DNA of 64,000 nucleotides from positions 62,001 through 126,000 of the forward strand of contig JANQLU010000124.1 of NCBI GenBank assembly GCA_028280445.1, written 5' to 3'. Origin of the DNA: Pirellulaceae bacterium (lineage in GTDB: Bacteria > Planctomycetota > Planctomycetia > Pirellulales > Pirellulaceae). The first letter of the stretch is position 1, and each line of letters opens with the position of its first letter. Below, in pieces: positions 9,446-18,874 of the stretch. The translations under genes and the position numbers were made by a program. The notes under the pieces are model-generated. The model saw only the letters and a list, made by a program, of their open reading frames with translations. It made no database searches and was not told where the DNA came from.

Positions 9446-10372
9446 TCAAGTGATTCGTTTTTTCGGAGCGGATGTTGAATCCTGAGTCATCTGGGCACCG
9501 CATATTTTGCAGAATTTTGCGTCGCTGTCGTGCCCCCGGTGTTGGCAGGCCGGACACAAACGGTTTCGCCCGAATTTTGCGCGGCTGGCAACGACTTCGG
9601 CCGAGACGAAACCGGTTGGGACAATGATCAGCGAATAACCGATCAAAATCAGCAAAGACGAGACGATTTTTCCAGCAAAAGTTTTGGGAACGATATCGCC
9701 ATAACCGACCGTTGTCATGGTGACGATCGCCCAATAAATACCTTCGGGAATAGAGTGAATTTGTGATTTGTTGGCAGTCTGCTCGATTTCGTACATCAAC
9801 GTTCCCGCAATGATGACGACGATCAAGACGGTTCCCAGAAAGACGACCACTTTGGTGCGGGCTTTCCAGATGGCGCTTGCGAGTTCACTGGATTCTCTTT
9901 CCAAACGGCCGATGCGCAGCAGGCGAAAAATTCGCAGCAGCCTTAACGAACGGATAACGGCATACGAACCTGCTCCATTGACAATGTCTGTAGCCGAATT
10001 TTCACCCGTCATGAGCCAGCTGAACGCGACGATACTGGGAAGAACTGCAAGTAGATCGACAACTCCAAAAAAACTGAAGATATATTTGGTTGGTTTTTCA
10101 ACACACCAAACACGTGTGAGATACTCGACAGCAAAAAAAACGGTAAAGATGATTTCGGCGGCCAGCAACCAGCCGCCGTATCGGTTGCCTTCTCTGACTT
10201 GAGGCAATGTTTCGACGCTGGCGAGCGTCACACTTGCCAGGATGGCAATGAGCAAGGCGATGTCAAATCCAAGCCCAGCTGCCGTGTGATGGCCAAAAAT
10301 GATGTCGAATACTTTTTGACGCAATGGTCCCGATTGTGGGCGGTTTTCTGTGACAACGTAAGAGCTAGGCAT
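9446..10372 (-). CDS. Voltage-gated-type potassium channel with C-terminal zinc ribbon
   Basis: A 308-residue inner-membrane protein of the six-helix ion-transport family. The pore helix is followed by the K+ selectivity filter TMTTVGYGD near residue 216. A charged S4-like helix, SLRLLRIFRLLRIGRLERE, with arginines every three or four residues, supports voltage sensing. After the last helix come a short cytoplasmic stretch and a zinc-ribbon-like tail, CPACQHRGHDSDAKFCKIC, with two CxxC pairs. That tail is not part of the usual channel and may bind zinc or a partner. The ABC ATPase gene lies 39 bases downstream. Confidence 0.9.
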   Translation of the reverse strand: MPSSYVVTENRPQSGPLRQKVFDIIFGHHTAAGLGFDIALLIAILASVTLASVETLPQVREGNRYGGWLLAAEIIFTVFFAVEYLTRVWCVEKPTKYIFSFFGVVDLLAVLPSIVAFSWLMTGENSATDIVNGAGSYAVIRSLRLLRIFRLLRIGRLERESSELASAIWKARTKVVVFLGTVLIVVIIAGTLMYEIEQTANKSQIHSIPEGIYWAIVTMTTVGYGDIVPKTFAGKIVSSLLILIGYSLIIVPTGFVSAEVVASRAKFGRNRLCPACQHRGHDSDAKFCKICGAQMTQDSTSAPKKRIT

Positions 10373-10525
10373 TTCAAACTAAAAAAGTTCAGAATTGTAT
10401 TTCAATGAATCCCGTTTTCAGACTTGTTTGTTGGTAGCGGGATACGTGTTTGCAGATGTTTGAAGGAAGATTCTAGTTTTATGTTTGCAGCGATGCAAAC
10501 ACGTGCGGACTCAATGTGGGTCTCG

Positions 10526-10758
10526 GGGTGGCACTGGCTGAGGCCAGTGAGAGGGGAGAAGTTATTTTGTTTTGATTTAACTGGACAATTGCGACAGGGC
10601 AATTGTAACTAAAACTATGAGTTGGCCGAAACGCACTGGCTGGGGCCAGTGGCACCCACTCGTTTTTCCTTAGCGCAAAAGCACTTCGATCGAATTCAAT
10701 TTATGACGTCGTTGCAGTGATTTTGGTAACCCATGCACTAGCTGGGGCCAGTGGCACC
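10526..10758. repeat. Family C inverted repeats (CACTGGCTGGGGCCAGTG)
   Basis: Three copies (about 10526-10553, 10630-10660, 10734-10758) of a short palindrome built from CACTGG and CCAGTG arms around a GC-rich centre, usually followed by GCACC. They occupy the 475-base spacer between the channel gene and the M28 peptidase gene, where I see no gene. Further copies are at 49.7-49.8 kb and 57.2-57.3 kb. Confidence 0.85.
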
Positions 10759-10784
10759 AATTCGATATGCAGTAACGTACTCGC

Positions 10785-10821
10785 AAAAAAAAACCGCTTC
10801 GACATTCATCGAAGCGGCTTT
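10785..10821 (-). terminator. Rho-independent terminator after the M28 peptidase gene
   Basis: On the minus strand, GCCGCTTCGATG pairs with a matching arm ending CGAAGCGG and is followed by nine T. It lies about 27 bases past the stop of the peptidase gene. Confidence 0.85.
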
Positions 10822-10847
10822 GGTGATTCATTTAATCGTTATTTGGT

Positions 10848-12788
10848 TTAACGACCTGGATTTTTGCCAAGCTTGAGTTTGGTGGTGATGGTTGTTTCAC
10901 CACGTTTAAGTTTGACTTCAACTTCGTCGCCGACTTTTTTGCCTTTGACTGCGTTGACCAAATCATCGCCTTCGCCAATTTTTTTGCCGTCAAAGCTGAG
11001 GATTACGTCACCTTTTCGCAGTCCCGCCTTCGATGCAGCTGAGTTTTCAGAAATCGATTCGATGACCGCTCGTTCGTCATCGTCGAATCCAACGCGGACA
11101 CCCAAATAGCCTTGCGTAGCAGCTGTGGTTGGTTTTTTGACATCCGTTTTGGATTTTTTATCTGATTTTTTGTTGTCGCTGCTAGGTCGGGCACGAGGTC
11201 GACGGACGCCACGACTGGGCAATTTGTACTCAGGTTTTTTCTCGAGTTTGGCGAGATTCCACAACAAAGCTTCGCTGTAATCGATGACTTTCAGTGCACC
11301 TTCCATATTCAGAGTTTCGTAGTCGTCATCTGGAGTATGGTAGGTGTCGGTCAAACCGGTGTGCAGGAACATGCAAGGGATTTTTTTCGAGTTGAAAGGC
11401 ATGTGGTCGCTGCCGGCAAACGGGCTGGGAACCTTGTTGAGATTCAATTTGAAATTCTCATTGGCGTTATCCAGAGCGCCATCGAATTCATCACAAGTTC
11501 CTGAACCATAAATCGTCAAGCGTCCTTTGCGGAGCCAGCCGATCATGTCGTAATTGATCATGGCGATCGTTTTTTCCAATGGGAACAAAGGTTCTTCGGC
11601 GCACCAATAGCGGGAGCCGACCAGACCTCGTTCTTCGGCGCTGAATGCGATGAAGACCAGGGTGCGTTCCGGTTTTTTGTCGGACTTGGCGAAACGACGT
11701 GCCAACTCAAGAACCGCTGCGGTTCCGGTTGCATTGTCATCGGCACCATTGTGAACTTCTTTGCGATTGGGAGCGCGTGAACCGTAAGGGCCGCGTCCGA
11801 GGTGGTCGTAGTGCCCACCGATCACGATGACTTCGTCTTTTTTGTCGCCTTCACCTTCGACAACACCGATGATGTTGAATGCGTCAACGGTTGTTGATGG
11901 GAAAGAGGTTTCGTACGAGCATTTCCAACCGGAAATTGATTGTGAAACAGGTTCCAGTTTGTCGTCGATATAAGATTCGATATCGGAAATGGAACTCAGT
12001 TCTTTACCGCCAGGTGATTTGAGCGGGTTGGATGACAACACGCTGTCGAAATCTTTGCGTTTGACCATCGCAAATGGAATGCGACTGCGTCGAGAAAATC
12101 GAGAACCAAAAGCATTTGTTGCGGGCATGACATCTTTGTCGCCAGCGGTTTTGGCGTCATTGATGAAAATGGCTCCAGCGGCGCCGGCATTTTTTGCAGC
12201 TCGCAATTTTGTGGTGAGTCGAGCGTGACGCGTGTCTTTTGTGCCGTCGAATGCGCTGTCTTTGTTGTCGACTTGTGGTTCACGAGTCAACATGACAACG
12301 ATTTTTCCTTTGACATCGATGTCTGCGAAATCATCGTATTTGTGGTCTTCGGATGAAATGCCGTAGCCAACAAAGACCAATTCGGCGTTATCAATTTCTG
12401 CGTCGCCACCGGGCATCATTGCCTGGAAATTTTTGCCAAGTTTGCCTTCCCATTTGGCATCCATCGGGCCTTTGAAAACCAGTGACGTGTTTTTCTTGTC
12501 GATTTGGCGTCCGACGGGAACGGGGAATTTTTGTTTGTACGAATTGTTTTTTCCGCCAGGTTTGACGCCATACTTTTTGAACTCAGCGATGATGTAATCC
12601 GCCGCTTTGTGAATTCCATCGGTTTCAACACCGCGGCCTTCGAGTTCGTCCGATGCCAAATACTTGACGTCATACTTAATGCGGCCAAGCGGGTCTTTGG
12701 CTTTGTTCGTCTGTGCCTGGATCGCGGACGAGCCCAACCATGTCGTCGCAGCTAACGCGATTAGCAGAGTTTTGACAATTTTTTTCAC
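10848..12788 (-). CDS. Secreted M28-family metallopeptidase with PA and PDZ domains
   Basis: A 646-residue exported aminopeptidase-like protein. A Sec signal peptide ends near residue 26 (SAIQAQ). A protease-associated insert spans roughly residues 120-260. The M28 catalytic domain carries the expected two-zinc ligands: H326 (GGHYD), D350 (GADDN), E386 with catalytic E385 (SAEE), D414 (INYDM) and H484 (YHTPDD). A PDZ domain with GLRKGDVILSFDGKKI closes the protein at about 565-646, after a lysine-rich linker. The start is GTG with GGAG upstream. M28 plus PA plus PDZ is a known planctomycete arrangement for extracytoplasmic peptide digestion. The substrate is not predictable. Confidence 0.93.
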   Translation of the reverse strand: MKKIVKTLLIALAATTWLGSSAIQAQTNKAKDPLGRIKYDVKYLASDELEGRGVETDGIHKAADYIIAEFKKYGVKPGGKNNSYKQKFPVPVGRQIDKKNTSLVFKGPMDAKWEGKLGKNFQAMMPGGDAEIDNAELVFVGYGISSEDHKYDDFADIDVKGKIVVMLTREPQVDNKDSAFDGTKDTRHARLTTKLRAAKNAGAAGAIFINDAKTAGDKDVMPATNAFGSRFSRRSRIPFAMVKRKDFDSVLSSNPLKSPGGKELSSISDIESYIDDKLEPVSQSISGWKCSYETSFPSTTVDAFNIIGVVEGEGDKKDEVIVIGGHYDHLGRGPYGSRAPNRKEVHNGADDNATGTAAVLELARRFAKSDKKPERTLVFIAFSAEERGLVGSRYWCAEEPLFPLEKTIAMINYDMIGWLRKGRLTIYGSGTCDEFDGALDNANENFKLNLNKVPSPFAGSDHMPFNSKKIPCMFLHTGLTDTYHTPDDDYETLNMEGALKVIDYSEALLWNLAKLEKKPEYKLPSRGVRRPRARPSSDNKKSDKKSKTDVKKPTTAATQGYLGVRVGFDDDERAVIESISENSAASKAGLRKGDVILSFDGKKIGEGDDLVNAVKGKKVGDEVEVKLKRGETTITTKLKLGKNPGR

Positions 12789-13246
12789 AATTATTTCTCC
12801 ATGAACTTTGCAGAATCGAACATCATCGAATTACGATTTTGTCCGCCAATAAATATTAAAAGAACTCCCGGTGAGCATTCAATCTAACACCGGTTAACGT
12901 GCAAGTCATCGTTCCGGCATCAAAAAAAATCTTTGCAGGCAGGATTGACGCCAGTGAGCACAATCCGGGGGACAGAATTGGATACCAAAATTGGTGAAAA
13001 ATTGTTTCAATCTGCTCCGATGGGCTCAACTGCACGGACAAACATCTAATTTTTGGGGTCAAAAACAAGGCACTTGTGTTGTGCCGCTTTATTTATAGAA
13101 TGTTCGGCATCGGGTTTTTTCTGCGCAATCCTTGGTTATAGAGGCGGAATCAGGTCCTTTCAGGGGAATTGATTTTCCGTACGCGTTATGTGAGCTGAAT
13201 TACTTCGGCTTACAATCTTGTTTCGGACAAGATCCTGCCGCACGCC
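12789..13246. other. Divergent spacer with no recognised gene
   Basis: This interval separates the minus-strand peptidase from the plus-strand dehydrogenase genes and should contain promoters for both. I see no convincing conserved ORF, repeat family or hairpin terminator in it. Confidence 0.5.
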
Positions 13247-13405
13247 ATGCGGACAGACCATTTTGAGTTGATTGCACTTGAGGTCTGTACGTTGCAGGCC
13301 GCAGAAAGCCAAACCAAAAAGTTGTTATTTGGCCGATTGTCGTTGGGTTCCAATGGCGATGCGAAAATCGACCCAGCAGTCGTCGATTTACCCACTGCGT
13401 ATTAA
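13247..13405 (+). CDS. Possible 52-residue protein ahead of the E1 gene
   Basis: A short frame starting MRTDHFELIALEVCTLQAA and ending in VVDLPTAY with a stop 14 bases before the E1 start codon. The amino-acid composition looks protein-like and the frame stays open upstream to a stop at 13196, giving up to 16 more residues with no ATG. I see no clear ribosome-binding site for the ATG at 13247. It could be a real leader-position gene cotranscribed with the dehydrogenase, or chance. I do not recognise the sequence. Confidence 0.35.
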   Translation: MRTDHFELIALEVCTLQAAESQTKKLLFGRLSLGSNGDAKIDPAVVDLPTAY

Positions 13406-13419
13406 ACGAGAGTGAAAAT

Positions 13420-15387
13420 ATGAGTCAAGCACAAATGACGTATAACAAACTCGACCTTTTGAAATTGATGTACCTAAGTCGTGAAGGCGACCGTCGTGAA
13501 GGAGTTTTACATCGCCAAAGCAAAGGTTGGTTTCAAGTGGCGGGGATGGGGCACGAGCCACTGGCCGTCGTCTCGATGTTGTTAAACGACGGTGATTACC
13601 TATTCCCTTACTATCGCGATCGTGCCATGGTCTTGGCTCGCGGTGTGACCAATGCGGAATTGGCCAACGCTTATTTTGCCAAGCGGAATTCCAGCAGCGG
13701 CGGCCGGCAAATGCCTGGCCATTATTCCAGCCGCGCCAAAAACGTCTGGAGTGTACCAACTCCAACTGGCGCCAACGCGCTGCCGGGTTGCGGAGTCGCT
13801 TGGGCGATGCAAATGGAAGGCAAATCGAACGTGGTGGTCGCGACGGTTGGTGATGCGGCCAGTCGCCAGGGAGAGTTTTACGAAGCCGTCGCGTTTGCCA
13901 TCGAACGCCATTTGCCGATTATCTTTCTCGTCGAAGACAACAATTACGGAATCAGTACCAACACGGAGAAATTTAATCCATTCAAACTCGGTATTTTCTC
14001 AGACAACATCGTACAACATGTCGATGCACGCCATCCCGATCGCGTTTACGAAGCCGGCGCTCCGGCGATTGACAAAGCGCGGCGGGGCGATGGCCCTTCC
14101 CTGTTGGTTTGCGAATTGGACCGCCTATGTTCGCACACCAGTAGTGACGACCATCGCGTTTATCGCCCCCAAGATGAAATCGACGAGATGGCTGAGCGCG
14201 ATCCGATTTTGGTTTTGGCCAAAGAACTGATCGCGGACAATGAGTTGACCGAGGATGAATGGGAGGCGACCCAACAAGAGATCAACGAGCGAGTTGATCA
14301 AGAATATATCGCTGCTGAATCAGAAGCGGATCCTGTGGCCGACGAGTTGTTGGATCATCTGTTTGGCGATGACCCCGTGGCGACACCGCCGCCGCTCGAA
14401 GGCGGAAAAAAATGGCGGATGGTCGACGCGATCAACACCGTTTTCAAAGCGGGATTGGAACAAGATTCGGAACGCATCTTTTTCGGTGAAGACATCGAGG
14501 ATCCCAAAGGTGGCGTTTTCGGTTTGACATCGGGATTGACCGATGCGTTTCCAAAGAACGTTTTCAATTCACCGTTGGCCGAAGCGACGATTGTCGGCGT
14601 TCTGACAGGAATGGCCAGTTATGGCAAAAAGCCGGTTTTTGAGCTGCAGTTTATCGACTTTGTCGGACCGGCCTGGAATCAGATCAGTCAAAATGTTGCT
14701 ACGTTGCGTTGGCGGACTTTTGGTGATTGGAAATGTCCCTCGGTGATTTACGCACCGTATGGCGCCTATTTACCAGGTGGTTCGTTGTGGCACAGCCAGG
14801 CGAACGAAGCTTTATTCACGCATGTGCCGGGCTTGCGAGTGGTCGTTCCCAGTACACCCGAGGATGCAGCCGCGTTGATGTGGACGGCGATGCATACCGA
14901 TGATCCGACAATTTTCCTGGTTCCAAAACATTTGTTCCGTCAGCAAATGGAATGTCCGGACGAAGTTCCGGCCGTGAATTTTGGTGAGGCTCGAATTCGT
15001 CGTTCTGGAGACGATGTGACAATCGTCACTTGGGGGAACTGTATCGAGCCAGCAATCGCAGCCGCCGACAAATTGGCTGATTCGTACTCGTGCGAAATCA
15101 TCGATTTGCGAACGATCCAGCCTTGGGACAAACAAACCGTTTTGGATTCGGTCGAAAAAACAGGTCGCCTGGTTATTGTTCAGGAAGATTCCGAGTCATG
15201 CAGCGTCGGGCAGATGATTGTCAGTGAAATCGCCAGTGACAATGAAACCTGGTGTCATTTCTTAAGTGCCCCGCAACTCGTTTCGAAACCTGATGTACAT
15301 ATTGGTTACAACCCGATTTATGAATACGCCGCTTTGCCGAGTACGGACGAAGTTATCGAGGCAATTGAGCTGACGATGGAGGATTAA
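13420..15387 (+). CDS. 2-oxoacid dehydrogenase E1, fused alpha and beta subunits
   Basis: A 655-residue thiamine-diphosphate enzyme that decarboxylates a 2-oxoacid and acylates the lipoyl group of E2. The alpha module (about 1-310) has the ThDP/Mg motif GDAASRQGE (from residue 144) through EDNNYGIS (172-179). The beta module (about 330-655) starts MVDAINTVFKAGLEQD and carries GEDIEDPKGGVFG. Alpha and beta are normally separate genes; the fused form is known in some Bacteroidetes and planctomycetes. The substrate could be branched-chain 2-oxoacids or pyruvate; the sequence does not settle it. E2 follows after 5 bases. E3 (lpdA) is at 7013-8401. Confidence 0.92.
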   Translation: MSQAQMTYNKLDLLKLMYLSREGDRREGVLHRQSKGWFQVAGMGHEPLAVVSMLLNDGDYLFPYYRDRAMVLARGVTNAELANAYFAKRNSSSGGRQMPGHYSSRAKNVWSVPTPTGANALPGCGVAWAMQMEGKSNVVVATVGDAASRQGEFYEAVAFAIERHLPIIFLVEDNNYGISTNTEKFNPFKLGIFSDNIVQHVDARHPDRVYEAGAPAIDKARRGDGPSLLVCELDRLCSHTSSDDHRVYRPQDEIDEMAERDPILVLAKELIADNELTEDEWEATQQEINERVDQEYIAAESEADPVADELLDHLFGDDPVATPPPLEGGKKWRMVDAINTVFKAGLEQDSERIFFGEDIEDPKGGVFGLTSGLTDAFPKNVFNSPLAEATIVGVLTGMASYGKKPVFELQFIDFVGPAWNQISQNVATLRWRTFGDWKCPSVIYAPYGAYLPGGSLWHSQANEALFTHVPGLRVVVPSTPEDAAALMWTAMHTDDPTIFLVPKHLFRQQMECPDEVPAVNFGEARIRRSGDDVTIVTWGNCIEPAIAAADKLADSYSCEIIDLRTIQPWDKQTVLDSVEKTGRLVIVQEDSESCSVGQMIVSEIASDNETWCHFLSAPQLVSKPDVHIGYNPIYEYAALPSTDEVIEAIELTMED

Positions 15388-15392
15388 GATCA

Positions 15393-16574
15393 ATGCCGGT
15401 TATTTCCATTCGAATTCCGCAGCTGGGCGAAGGCTTGCAGGAAGCGTTGCTGGTCGAGTTTTTAAAACAGCCAGGCGATGATATCAAACGTGATGACCCC
15501 ATTTATGTGATGGAGACCGACAAAGCGACGACCGATGTCGAGTCGCCCTATTCGGGAAAACTGGTTGAATGGACGGTCGATACAGGTGCCGTTCTCGAGA
15601 TCGGTGCCGAAATTGGCAAGATGGAAGTCGCCGAGGGCGTCAAAGAAATGCCTGCCGGTCACGGGCCCGCTGACGAAACGAAAGAGGAGCCGGTAAAAAC
15701 ATCTGGTGGCGGGTCTTCAGACAGTGCAGGCAAGGCGCCGGTGCGTAGCGGAGCGGTTCAAATTCCACCGAGGACTCGCAAATATCTAAAGGAAAAAGGT
15801 CTGCTGGATGTTGCCGACAAAATTCCTGCCTCGGGGAAAAAGTTGATGCCCGACGATGTCGACGCGTACTTGGCATCACAAGACGGCGTTTCCACCGTTG
15901 ATTCTGACAAGTACGATGTTTCGACGCTGCCACAAAATCAAATTACGCTGAATTATCGATTGCTTCGCGGGACCCAGGTTTGTGTTCCTGTGACGATCAT
16001 GAACGAAGTCAACTGGACTCGTTTGGACGAAGCTCGCAACCAGGTCCGTGAGTCAGGCGGTCCAACGGCATTTGCAATGAGCCTGTGGTGTATCGTTCAG
16101 TCGTTAAAAAAATACGATCGGTTCCGCAGTTCGTTGGCAGCGGACGGAAAAACGCTCAAGACGTTTAAAGAAGTCAATTTGGGCGTGGCCGTTTCGTTGC
16201 CCAAAGACCAATTGGTCACGGCCGTCGTGCCAGGCGCTTGCCAAATGGACAAAGACGCGTTTTTTGCCGCGTTAGCCGGTCAAATTGAAAAAGCACGTGA
16301 CGGCCAAGATCAGATTGACGAATCGACGACCATTACCGTTTCCAATATCGGAAAGGCGGGAATGAAAATCGGGATCCCGGCGATTGTGGCGCCGGCGATG
16401 GCGACGTTGGCGGTGGGAGAAACCTATTGGCAGCCGCAACCAGACGGCGACGGGTTTTCTTTTTCGAAAGCGGCAACGTTGACGCTCAGTTTTGATCATC
16501 GAATCGCCAATGGCATCGGAGCCGCCAATTTCCTGACCGATGTGAAAAACGAAATCCAAAACTTTACCATCTAA
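15393..16574 (+). CDS. Dihydrolipoamide acyltransferase E2
   Basis: A 393-residue E2 core component that carries acyl groups from E1 to coenzyme A. A single lipoyl domain (1-80) has the lipoylation lysine in METDKATTDVESP. A glycine/serine-rich linker leads to a subunit-binding domain (about 118-165, with PPRTRKYLKEKGLL) and then the acyltransferase domain. The catalytic motif reads DHRIANG (368-374): histidine 369 is kept but the usual aspartate of HRxxDG is Asn373. The domain otherwise looks intact. Its start overlaps no gene and has GGAGG upstream, five bases after the E1 stop. Confidence 0.92.
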   Translation: MPVISIRIPQLGEGLQEALLVEFLKQPGDDIKRDDPIYVMETDKATTDVESPYSGKLVEWTVDTGAVLEIGAEIGKMEVAEGVKEMPAGHGPADETKEEPVKTSGGGSSDSAGKAPVRSGAVQIPPRTRKYLKEKGLLDVADKIPASGKKLMPDDVDAYLASQDGVSTVDSDKYDVSTLPQNQITLNYRLLRGTQVCVPVTIMNEVNWTRLDEARNQVRESGGPTAFAMSLWCIVQSLKKYDRFRSSLAADGKTLKTFKEVNLGVAVSLPKDQLVTAVVPGACQMDKDAFFAALAGQIEKARDGQDQIDESTTITVSNIGKAGMKIGIPAIVAPAMATLAVGETYWQPQPDGDGFSFSKAATLTLSFDHRIANGIGAANFLTDVKNEIQNFTI

Positions 16575-16661
16575 CGCGTCCCGGGCGGTGATTTAGAGTG
16601 TAAGAGTTGACCGAGTCGTTGTGGTCGGGAATTGTTCTCGTTAAAAGCCGAGGATTGAGTT

Positions 16662-17084
16662 TTGCAAAACAGAATTGCGGTTGGAATTCAATTATTGGGC
16701 TTGTTCCTGGCGGTGGTTTGTTTTGCCACCAACGCCTACTGGGCTTGGCAATCGGAAAAAATGCGAGGAATCATTCGTGACGCCCAACAGGATCGGGCAG
16801 ACGAATTTGTCGATCGAACGCGAAAGCAGTTAAAAGGATCCGAGAAAAAGGGGTCCGAGAAAACGAAATCGGGCGATGCCAATGCTGCCTCGCGATCCAA
16901 TCCTGATTTGGATCGAGCTCAACAAAAATTATTTCAAATAACGCGGAATCGCCGCCGTTTTGGATGGACACTGGTTGGAGTCAGTGTGGTTGGCCTGTGC
17001 ATGGCTGTGGTCGGCATGGTCTTGGGGCGGCGTTTCAAACGCGAATCAAAACTTGTCGGCGGGTCAAAACTCCTTGACCATTGA
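16662..17084 (+). CDS. Small membrane protein with two helices
   Basis: A 140-residue protein with an N-terminal membrane helix (about 6-28), a charged, lysine- and glutamate-rich loop of about 70 residues including two GSEKK-like repeats, and a second helix (about 101-122) before a basic tail. The start is TTG with CGAGGA upstream. I do not recognise the family. It follows the E2 gene by 87 bases on the same strand and might share its transcript. Confidence 0.6.
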   Translation: MQNRIAVGIQLLGLFLAVVCFATNAYWAWQSEKMRGIIRDAQQDRADEFVDRTRKQLKGSEKKGSEKTKSGDANAASRSNPDLDRAQQKLFQITRNRRRFGWTLVGVSVVGLCMAVVGMVLGRRFKRESKLVGGSKLLDH

Positions 17085-17256
17085 ACGGTAGATCGAAAAA
17101 CGCACTGCCGGAGGGTGTCGCTGACTACGATTTTGATGCAACACTACCAATGATTTTCATGCCGGTTGGGTTACCGTGCCGCTGTGAAACGAGATAATAA
17201 AAAAATACGTCGCCTGAATATTTTTGTGTCCCCTGTTTCAACGTTCCCGTAATTTC

Positions 17257-18447
17257 ATGGCCACCAAATTTGTCTCCGCGTTTGCCGAACGCGATATACT
17301 CGAACAATCGATCGACGTGGTTTGTAAAGATGTAAAACAGCAGATTGATGGCCAAATCAATTTTTGTTTGTTTTTTGCCAGCGGTTATGCCTCGGCAGCT
17401 TGTCATGACATGTTTGGCTCGGTCGCAAATAAACTGGGTACGGAAAACATCATTGGCTGTAATGCCGAAGCGATCGTGTTTGATAGTCTGGAGGTCGAAG
17501 GCAAAAAGTGTATTTCGATGTTGGCAGCCAGTATCGACGATGCGTTGGTCGATTGTTTCCAATTGGAGTTTAGCAAGACTCCGGACGGCATGGCGATGGT
17601 TGGCTGGCCTGAATCCGATTGGCCTGACGGGTCAACGCTGTTTGTGTTGGCGGATCCGATGAGTTTTCCAGCCGACGTTTTGTTGTCGCATTTGAAAGAG
17701 GATCGACCTGAAGTCAATGTATTTGGCGGAATGTGTAGTGGTGCATTTGCCAATGAAAGTTTTTTGGGTGATCCACGGCAACAATCATTGAGTGTTTTGT
17801 GTTGTGGCGCCGAAACCAGCAAAACCGGTGCTGCTGTTTTACGAATTGCAGGTGGCGTAAATATCCAGCCGATCGTTTCGCAAGGGTGTCGGCCGATTGG
17901 TGAGCCGTTGATTGTTACTCGATGCGAGCGGAATGAAATTACCGAACTCGGGGGAACGCCTGCCGTCGAACGATTGTTAAAAATTTTTAATGAACTTCCG
18001 GCCCGCGACCAGCAGATCTTTCAGTCTGGGTTGCATTTGGGACTGGCGATGACCGAATACAAAGAAAAATTTGGTTACGGCGATTTCTTGATTCGCAACA
18101 TTTCGAGTATCGAACAGGAATCCAATTCGATTGTCGCCGATGCTTATTTTCGAAAAGGTCAAACTGTTCAGTTTCATTTGCGCGACGAGCAGTCGGCCGA
18201 TGCCGATTTAAGTGTTCATTTGAACGATATTCGAAAGAAAACAGAGAACGCGCTGGCGGCGGTCGCTTTTTTGTGCAATGGACGCGGCATCAACATGTTT
18301 CCCGAGCCGCATCATGACATGGCGTTGTTGCAAGAACGTTTGGGCCCTATTCCGGCTTGTGGTGCTTTTGCTGCCGGAGAATTAGGGCCTGTGATGGGTG
18401 AAAACCATGTGCATGGTTTTACGTTTGTCGGAGCGCTGTTTTGCTGA
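17257..18447 (+). CDS. FIST domain sensory protein
   Basis: A 396-residue protein with FIST N and FIST C domains, a family proposed to bind small ligands such as amino acids in signal transduction. The N domain shows the SGYAS and IGCNAEAIV core strands. The C domain ends in the typical FLCNGRGINMF and GAFAAGELGPV pattern followed by a HGFTFVGALF strand. No kinase, cyclase or response-regulator domain is attached or adjacent, so its output is unknown. The ATG at 17257 is preferred over a TTG eleven codons upstream; neither has a strong ribosome-binding site. Confidence 0.88.
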   Translation: MATKFVSAFAERDILEQSIDVVCKDVKQQIDGQINFCLFFASGYASAACHDMFGSVANKLGTENIIGCNAEAIVFDSLEVEGKKCISMLAASIDDALVDCFQLEFSKTPDGMAMVGWPESDWPDGSTLFVLADPMSFPADVLLSHLKEDRPEVNVFGGMCSGAFANESFLGDPRQQSLSVLCCGAETSKTGAAVLRIAGGVNIQPIVSQGCRPIGEPLIVTRCERNEITELGGTPAVERLLKIFNELPARDQQIFQSGLHLGLAMTEYKEKFGYGDFLIRNISSIEQESNSIVADAYFRKGQTVQFHLRDEQSADADLSVHLNDIRKKTENALAAVAFLCNGRGINMFPEPHHDMALLQERLGPIPACGAFAAGELGPVMGENHVHGFTFVGALFC

Positions 18448-18483
18448 GCAAATGTTGCGCGGGTTGCGATTGCCGCGCATTTG

Positions 18484-18601
18484 GGAGGGCGAGGCTCCCG
18501 CCGAGCCACCGTGAGCGGCAGGGCGCTAACACCTTGCCGCTCACAGTAGGTCCGTTCCCACCGGCCAATCCGCAAACCGGCCGGTGGGAACCGGCCCTAC
18601 A
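18484..18601. repeat. Composite repeat: families E, A (deleted) and B
   Basis: A family E unit (GAGGGCGAGGCTCCCGCC, 18484-18507), an internally deleted family A palindrome (18511-18544, arms GTGAGCGGCAGGGCGC and CTTGCCGCTCAC almost touching) and a paired family B unit (18546-18601). The remaining 270 bases up to the next gene hold nothing I recognise. Confidence 0.85.
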
Positions 18602-18874
18602 TGTTGACGATTTGGCCGAAAAACCACCCACCTCAATCGCGAAATCCTGTGGGAAACGTGAAAATGCTTTCAAAATTATTCGATCCAAAACAAATCGATC
18701 TGCGTAGCAGAAGAATACGGTTCCGCCCTCCGACACCGACTGGTTGGTGAAACAACCGATCGTTTACAAAATGTCGCTTTCCGCCCGAGGGAATTCTGGG
18801 GACACTGGCAGTCAAAGTGGCTGTTGTCTAAATTGATATCTAGGAAATCAAGCAATCAACTCGAGAGAAAATCG

